Made by a program: the position numbers and the translations under genes. The notes under the pieces are model-generated. The model searched no databases. It was given only the letters and a program-made list of their open reading frames with translations, and had not been told where the DNA came from. Shown here one piece after another: positions 57,252 through 64,000 of a DNA stretch of 64,000 nucleotides. Every line of letters begins with the position of its first letter. The first letter of the stretch is position 1. The DNA lies in the NCBI GenBank assembly GCA_035236585.1, contig CP141132.1, positions 63,895,880-63,959,879 of the forward strand, given 5' to 3'. The DNA comes from Warburgia ugandensis (Eukaryota > Streptophyta > Magnoliopsida > Canellales > Canellaceae).

Positions 57252-59497
57252 GTGTAGCTTTAAAATTACTCACAAGTGCACAAATGAATTGTAGTAGATG
57301 TATGAGAGTGAGGTCGATCCAACAAGAAATCTCATAGATTTGTATGTTGGTTGGATTTTATTTAAATAGCTAATCTTAGCCAAGGAGAGATTGAATTTGA
57401 TCTAAACTAGGAATGCAAATAACCTATAATTAGAAACCACAACTAAGGAAACTTTCTAAAACAAAACTTTCCTAAAAACTAACTTAGAAACTTTCTAAAA
57501 ACTAGAATTAGAGACTACCTAAAGCTAATCTAAAGGTGTAATAACCTTAAACAACAATTAAAGAAATCCTAGACATGACTACCTTAATCTAAAACATGCA
57601 AAATTAAATGAATGGCATCAAGATTGGTGCATGTCTAACTTGTAGTAAAGGAAAGACAACTTAGTGTTTGTGAAACCTAGGATGATGCATATAACAATTA
57701 AAAGAAAACATCCATGGAAATACAAGTGAATGGTGTGCATGATTATTAAGTGTAAAGTGCATGAAACTATGAAAGAAACATGGGATTCAATGGACTACTT
57801 TGCATGGGAATTAAATATGAACAGATAACTTTATTAAATTGAATTCCTTGCAAAAAGGTTGCGCATGAAAATAGAAATTATAACAAGTAAAGTGTGCATT
57901 ATTCATGGCATAAAATTATAAGGTATTCACTTCAAAAGACATGTAATCCAACACCTAAAGATGTATGCATGTGAACCCAAAAGAGAACCAAAGGAAAAGA
58001 GAGAGAATATATGAAAAGGAAAGCAATGGAAACCAAGGAAGTTACGAGATTCAAGGAACAATTAACTTGATGCAAGGACTATCATGTATTGGCTATCACT
58101 ACAAGCAATTAGTCACCCTTGGATGCAAGGATCTAAAGCTTAGAATTAGAGGCAAACAAGAAAGGCAGCAAGCAAGGAAAGAAAGACAAAGAAGAAATTA
58201 ATGCAAGCAACAAGTGATGAAAAGAAGCATAAAAACTAACCTGAACTTAGAAGCAAAGAAACATTGAATGGCTAGAAAGGAATGAGGCATAGAGGCTTCA
58301 CCAAATAGGGGAGTCACAACCCTAAGGAGCTTGGCCAAGGATGGGGGTGTGGAGAAGAATGGAAGGAAGATAGGGGTTGGCGTGGAAAACCAGCCCAAGA
58401 GTGGGGCATGGAATTCTTTATGAAAAAAATGTGGACAACCTCCTCTTCTTATATGATTTTCCATCTTTTCTAAAACGATAAGATTAGGACAGGTAACTTA
58501 AGTAGGGAATTAGTAGTAAGACTCTGGCAAGGTGAGAGGAAAGTGGAAAACTAGGAAGGTGAGTGGAAAGTGGAAAGAAGATGAGGTGGCAAGATAGAAA
58601 GAGATGGAATTAGACGGTGTAGCATCTAGGGGAAGTGCCAATTTTCAAGGAGAATTTCATGGAACTCCCCTTCTTTAGAGATATATCACATGCAAGGTTA
58701 GAAAGAGGAAGGAAAGCTAGAGAGGAAAAGAGTGAAAAAGAAAGTTTAAAAGATTAAGGACTCTTCTTCTCACTGGTCAACCTTGCATGAATATCTTCCC
58801 ATGTGTGATATTCATCCAACTTCCATCTGATTATCCTCTTGAAAATCCATAATTTTTGCATAGGATAATTGCTTGTAATCTCCTCTAATCTTGTGGCTCT
58901 ATGTGGCATAGCTTATATGGCTCACTTTGATGGCTCTTTGCTTGATGCCTTGAGTGGCTTAAATGACTTAATTCCTTGGCTTCATGGCTGAAATTCCTTG
59001 ACTTCTCCTAACATGGGTCATGTGGCATAGGTGGCTTTTATGCATGGCTTCAATTCTCATGCAAAGGTAATGGATTGCATGGTTTGTGCATGGGCCCCTT
59101 CAAGTCACCTTTGATTATTTTTATTGCTTCCTTGAACTCAATTGCTTGCCCTAAGATGATCATGAATCTTGCGTGAGCTTTGGAATGATGAAATTTAGGT
59201 CCTGACTCTTTGGGTTGATATTGATCCTCCATTCATATCTTGATTGATCTCAATTGTTAGATCATCTTCTCAATACCCATGAAAGATTAAAAACCCTAAT
59301 TAAATCTTAAAAAATTATGATTATTCACATACTTACTCTGAATTAGCTTTTGAACCTGCAAAATATAAACTTATCAATCATTAGCTTAGAAATGATGAGT
59401 GTGTTGTGAATTTTCAAAAAAACCATAAAATAATGCATATAATTTATAACACATGGACTACTAATTCGGTACTTTTGTACAAAATTGAATACTTATC
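57252..59497. mobile_element. Unclassified 2,246-bp insertion with an 8-bp target duplication
   Basis: ATTGTTTA occurs at 57,244-57,251 and 59,498-59,505. Arm A of the flanking duplication has the uninterrupted site GAAAATATTGTTTAAAAACC at 56,776-56,795, so the boundaries are well supported. The insertion starts GTGTAGCTTTAAAATTACTC and ends GAATACTTATC. No inverted terminal repeats, coding region or poly(A) were seen. The start resembles the repeat at 24,112. It could be a non-coding LTR-type element, for which TG..CA edges can be drawn one base in on each side (57,253-59,498), or a non-autonomous DNA element. Confidence 0.75.
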
Positions 59498-59505
59498 ATT
59501 GTTTA

Positions 59506-60900
59506 AAAACCTAAGTCATCACAGTCTAAGCCATTCATGTTGTCTGACATACCAAAATTAGGGAATTCACACAAACTCGATGCATTTGGATGATTCTTAC
59601 CCTTTGTTTTGAATCTTTAAAAAAAATAAAAATCAAAGGTTATGATTTTTTAAGATCACATAAAATAGGCTACAAGCATCCAATGGTAGCAAAATTTGTT
59701 GACCAGCATATCCAAGACATTTTAAACAATATGAATAGCTTAGATCTCCTAAGAAAAATGACACTCCATCACAAAATAGGGCACTGACTTCATTGCAAGC
59801 CTTAGAACATCGACTCTTATCGAGACTCATCAAAATATATATAAATGTTTAGATACCTTATTTTCCCATATCAAGGATTCTTTTTTATAGATTTCACTAG
59901 ATGTATAGGTGAGCATAGAATCTACAACAAAAAATGATGAATCGCCAATAACTCACTTGGAGGCTACCATAGTCTATCAAAATATGCAAAGATTTTGCTG
60001 TGTTCATAAGCCCATCTGATGAAATCTAGGCTCTCCTTCAAAACATGTGAATCATTATCTTCTTACACCTTAGAAATGATAGAAATACCCTCAAAAGGTG
60101 CACATAGGTCATGCATCACATAAGCCTTACCTCTCTTCTCAAGCTAGCTAAGCCAAGTATATGCATTATTTAATGGGATATTACGAGAAGATTATCCTCT
60201 CTCCTTAGTATTAAATGTCAAATCAATTCAAAGTACACATGATTTTTGGACATAAAGGTAAGGATGGTGGATCAAACCTTAATCCCCCCAAATGATGGCC
60301 CAGATTATCTCAACTAAAGATATCTTCTCCCCAAAATAAGACATGGGTCTACAAATAATACATGCTTGATGAGAGCTAGGCATAATAGTTGCCAAAATGG
60401 GAATCAAATCAGATATTGAATTGCACACCCATGCCATGTTAGCCCCCATGTTGTACACATAAGGAACCCACTACCCCCTTGGTAGATCACACACACAAGA
60501 GGAGTGAATAGTATAAAAGAAGAAAAGAGTTGATGGAGTGAATCAAAGTGACAGTCACACTTTAACTGAAAAGTCTCTCTCTTAGGAGGTTCTACCACAA
60601 AGAGTGTAAACGTTAGGGGTGGTTGAAGGAATGTTTTCCTCGTGATTGGGAACTCCCATTTTTATATTCTTTAAGGGTGTTTTCTAGTCAATCATGTGTT
60701 TTTTGAGTTATTCCTAGTCTTTGAATGTATTTCTATTCTCAGTTGATAATAAAGAGTGTTTTCAAGGTTTTCAATATTTTATTGTTTGTCGTCATGTGTG
60801 TTATAGATTTCATCATAACATTCAAAGAGGGATTGATTTGGTCCTCTAGGCTTTAGCCTATTCCTATAGGGTTTCAACAATGTAGATTTTGCTAATGTGA
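59506..60900. other. No recognised gene
   Basis: The first part continues arm B of the duplication. The rest has minus-strand stretches without clear stops over 60-70 codons but no domain I can name. It may be decayed element sequence. Confidence 0.4.
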
Positions 60901-60902
60901 AG

Positions 60903-60985
60903 AAATAATGGAGGGTTAACCTAGTGGTTACTACCTTTGTTGTTTATGCATGTACAACAAGCATCGATATTCGATCATTCACCTA
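60903..60985 (+). mobile_element. SINE-like relic
   Basis: GGTTAACCTAGTGGTTAC matches box A, and ATATTCGATCATTC about 50 bases later weakly matches box B. A tail and target duplications were not found, so this is a tentative call. Confidence 0.3.
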
Positions 60986-61189
60986 GATGTGTTTCTTGTC
61001 TTAATCAAGATATTTTCTTTATTTAAGTAGTTTTTGTGTCAAGTGATTACTATTTACTTGCTTTTATGTACTTAGTGGGTGTTCTATCACAAACCAGATA
61101 GCCGATACAAAATAATAGCCTCTTACTCATCGAACAAACAACTCATCATCTCTCTTTACACTAAAGCCATCATCATCATCATCATTTGT

Positions 61190-61840
61190 AATGTCCTTGA
61201 TCGGCATCCTATCACAGACCCGATTGGCCCAACTTACTTCTCCTTAGACGATATGAGACTAAACTCTCAAGACCACCCAAAACCTACCATTTTGTAGCTC
61301 GACATCCTTTTCAAGGATTGCCCACCAAGATCGTGTTCTAGGTATTCCTCTTCTCCACTTAGGGAACATGTATCTTCAAATATAATCTCTTTGGCCCACC
61401 GAGCAAAGGGTGCAGTCTAGCACCACCACCACAAGGAACTCCAACTTTGATACCAACTATAACAACCTGGTCCTAGTGGTGTAGATATTGTCTACTTTGG
61501 CGTAAGCTTCAAGTTTTTACCCTTAATAGCAAGTAAAAGATGTATACATAGAGTGGATGCCTAATCCCAGCTTTTCTCCTAAGAGATTTGGAACTAAACT
61601 CTCACAATCATTCTAAAACATGTCATCTTGTGGCTTGACATCCTTCTTAAGGATTGCTGATCAAGATCGCCTTCTAGGTATTCTTAGGAGTTTAGTCGTA
61701 CATCACCTGAGGCAAAGTAAGCTAGCTTGATTATAAGGGATTGGAAACCCACTCAATATAGATGCACTTTTCCTATGGAGAAGGGCAAAATTATGAAACT
61801 TAGGCCAAAGTAAACAATATCTACACTGCTGGAATCACAC
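61190..61840. mobile_element. TRIM-like LTRs, one pair direct and one inverted
   Basis: An LTR-like unit starts at 61,458 (TATAACAACCTGGTCC) directly right of CTTTGATACCA (61,445-61,455), the complement of an initiator-Met primer site, so this element is minus-oriented. A direct partner lies at about 61,190-61,340 (GACTAAACTCTCAA, CATCCTT.TCAAGGATTGC, TTCTAGGTATTC). A third copy runs the other way from 61,839 back to about 61,690; its minus strand reads AGTGTAGATATTGTTTACTT then TGGCCTAAG. The two facing copies make a large imperfect palindrome. There is no coding capacity. Confidence 0.65.
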
Positions 61841-61849
61841 CATCGAGCA

Positions 61850-63700
61850 TAGCAGAGAACACTTATGAGTGGGTCAACTATGAGTAACTTTCAAGTCCCT
61901 TCTCACCTAATAGTCATGGCATGACCAATACTCTCTGAATGCTTATTGGACCATCTATATATTATTGTATAAGTATTAAGCATACTTGTATTATTTCACT
62001 TTCTTTAGAATTGAATAAACCCAAATTTTCCATTTCATTATTTATATTTCTTCAAGCATATAGCCTTCTTTGTTTACATATCTTGCCTATCATCATTACA
62101 TCTTTATCCTTCCTTTTGGAATTAGCCGGGTTACTTACTGTAGTTTAGTGAACCAAAGGACCAATGAGCTACCCAATTTTTTGTATTTCTTTATTTAAAT
62201 TCCTATGAGTATCCTGCATTGTCATTACTCTTATGTATCTAAGCGTGTGTGTGCGTGTTTGGAGGACTCGGCTTCCTTAAGCTACCTAAATCAACAAGCT
62301 AGCTTCCAAGAAAAGGTCCTCAGGGCAATACCCGCAACCTGCCACATGAAGGTGTTAATCAACCCACCATCAGACACCATATTATACGGAACCTCACGTG
62401 CCTAAATGATGGATGTCTTCCCCCTTCCTGAGTATGATCACCGTAGTGTACAACCATATAGTCGCGACCTGCATGCACTAAGTGGCGACTCCGCTGGGAA
62501 AGTTTGCCTACTCGAAACTCATGCTGATGATCTTAGCGGCGTACGTGTAGAGAGACTTGAGGAATTTTATTCGATCATTTAGAGGGGCTAGCTTGATCAG
62601 TGTTTAGTGTCCTACCTATGTAAGTGTATCCAAATGTCCATCTAATTAACCCCAGTGTCTCATCATAGCAGGTCCCATGCGCAAGAAAACAAGGGTGGTC
62701 ATTTGCTCACCCTGCATTATCAGATCCAGAACGAGGAATCTCTCCATTATCAAGGGGTCCCACGGAGATCCTAGGGCAAATGCTCTGGAGGAAGTAACAA
62801 TAGCATATGATCCAGATCAACCAGAAGTCAGAGAAGAATATGATTTTGATACACCTGACTCCCATCGAGTGTCACATAGCCACCTCGGTCAGGTTCAACC
62901 TCTGGGCATATCCTAAACACCATTATGCCCACTGTCCATAGTTACCTGAGCAGGAAGGTGACCAACCTTTAGAATCACCAGGTAACCATTGGCCCCCAAT
63001 TTACCTGATGTCAGTACAACTGAGGGAGCATGATGAACATCGCTAGAGGCCGCATCCGGTGCAGTAAGCCGCATCCGGTGCAGCAACGAGTTAATTTACA
63101 TTCAGCCAACCATAGGCAGGAGGTCCAAGCTCAAGCCCATACGCCAAGATGTCGAACTCACCACCTGTCATCACTCATCAGCGCATGTCTCCTAGTGCGG
63201 CAGCTAGTAGACCCATAGGTGTGACTTCTCAATCTCATCGAGATTTCACTTTTGTTGTTGGGCCTGGTGTGTATAGCCAGCCACTGCATCAATAGCCGTA
63301 ACCTGCAGCTTGGCCAATCGTGATAATTATCCGCAAGTAGCTTCACAAACACCAAGCAGCTGGAACTAAGCATCGGCCTTTGGTTTAGTACACACCGTGG
63401 GCATTAAGCAAAATCCCCATGTTCCAGCACTACAAGGTCCACTTTCACCCAAAACTATCCAGTTTCTGTAGCTCACCACATATTCTGCAAGTAACCACCT
63501 ATCGTAGCCAAAATACCATCCATAGCCGGGAAAATATTCCTTGTACTATCCAGTACTATTACAGCCAGTTTGGGACACTTTTTCGTCCAGTTGAGCCAAA
63601 TGTCCAAATTACTACCTAAACAAACAGCCCAAATGTCCAATCTCCCATCCAAGGTTAAAACCCACCCTAGCGCACTCAGATTGGCAAAAGGTGTTAGAAA
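61850..63700 (+). mobile_element. 5' part of a Tat/Ogre-type Ty3/gypsy fossil
   Basis: TGGCGACTCCGCTGGGAA at 62,483-62,500 is the kind of primer site used by Tat/Ogre-like elements, so an LTR should end just before it and probably fills much of 61,850-62,480. A 79-codon frame at 62,677-62,916 begins shortly after a leader of about 170 bases and may be gag-related, but I see no diagnostic motif. The rest to 63,700 has no recognised domain. The LINE at 63,715 truncates or interrupts it. Confidence 0.5.
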
Positions 63701-63714
63701 AGATGGATTGGAAC

Positions 63715-64000
63715 AGAAGCCCAGGACCACTTCCGATACTTAGGATCATTGATCCATGAGAGTGGAGAGATTGAGAGGGAGGTTACCCAGAGAATCTAAG
63801 CAGGTTGGAATAAAAGGAGATGTGCATCGGGTGTTTTATATGATCGGCGGGTGCCACTCAAACTAAAAGGAAAATTGTATAGGATGACTATAAGGCCGAC
63901 CATGCTCTATGGATCAGAGTGTTGGGCAGTTAAGGAACATCGTACTCATAGGCTGAGTATCACAGAAATGAGGATGTTGAGATGGATAAGTGATAAGACA
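63715..64000 (+). mobile_element. Second RTE LINE copy, 5'-truncated, runs off the window
   Basis: The plus strand reads DHFRYLGSLIHESGEIERE, VTQRI, RRCASGVLYDRRVPLKLKGK and MLYGSECWAVKEHRTHRL, matching the C-terminal part of the LINE at 5,037-8,767 (there LGSLIHKSGEIEREVTQRI). It starts inside the RT region, the usual result of incomplete reverse transcription. At the codon that is TGA in the first copy (5,623) this one has CGA. It has its own in-frame TAA near 63,800. The 3' end and target duplication lie outside the window. Confidence 0.9.

Noticed and set aside
59590-60600. Possible hAT transposase or other domain gene
   Set aside because: Short open stretches on both strands, but no catalytic motif or terminal inverted repeats could be identified.
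62677-62916. 79-codon frame as a host gene
   Set aside because: It follows a Tat/Ogre-type primer site and leader, where gag is expected. No host domain was recognised.

Overview
This is a transposon-dense stretch of flowering-plant nuclear DNA. The evidence is the element set itself: an RTE-clade LINE of the plant type, Ty3/gypsy chromoviruses primed by initiator-Met tRNA, a CACTA transposon with a Transposase_24 plus Ulp1 gene, TRIM elements, tRNA-derived SINEs, and long (CT/GA)n arrays. The species cannot be told from the sequence. The only intact host gene I can support is a small intronless RING-H2 gene on the minus strand at 11.0-11.3 kb, with a TATA box just upstream.

Layout. 0-5.0 kb: AT-rich DNA, a long (CT)n array, a SINE relic and the end of a minus-strand Ty3/gypsy fossil. 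5.0-8.8 kb: a full-length but inactivated RTE LINE on the minus strand, bounded by a perfect 13-bp target duplication. It carries a 69-bp (23-codon) repeat array before the endonuclease, a duplicated palindromic 139-bp unit in its leader, and a 232-bp tandem duplication inside the endonuclease. 8.8-12.5 kb: (GA)n arrays and the RING-H2 gene. 12.5-24.1 kb: a plus-strand gypsy fossil split by a minus-strand LTR element (13,167-23,025, target duplication CCTTG) whose LTRs are about 3 kb and which shows little pol.

24.1-36.5 kb: an unclassified repeat apparently split by a 9.8-kb CACTA element (25,005-34,795). The CACTA has subterminal TTTAAAAGTC repeats, a decayed multi-exon transposase/Ulp1 gene and a related gypsy LTR nested inside. 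37.4-48.7 kb: a TRIM whose right LTR adjoins a 10.7-kb chromovirus fossil with recognisable gag, protease, RT, RNase H, integrase and chromodomain. 48.7-51.0 kb: a SINE and a 466-bp tandem duplication. 51.0-55.6 kb: copia-like ends around a 2.6-kb solo LTR (target duplication AGTGG). 56.3-59.6 kb: an old duplication, one arm of which carries a 2.2-kb unclassified insertion while the other arm keeps the empty site. 59.6-64.0 kb: unclassified sequence, a SINE-like relic, TRIM-like LTRs in inverted orientation, the start of a Tat/Ogre-type element, and a second, 5'-truncated RTE LINE running off the window.

There is no operon or multi-gene pathway. The story is successive nesting of elements around one small host gene. 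The most unusual items are the 23-residue repeats ahead of the LINE endonuclease, the CACTA Ulp1 gene, the sequence motifs shared by several LTR families, and the insertion with its own neighbouring empty site. I found no convincing new biological system.
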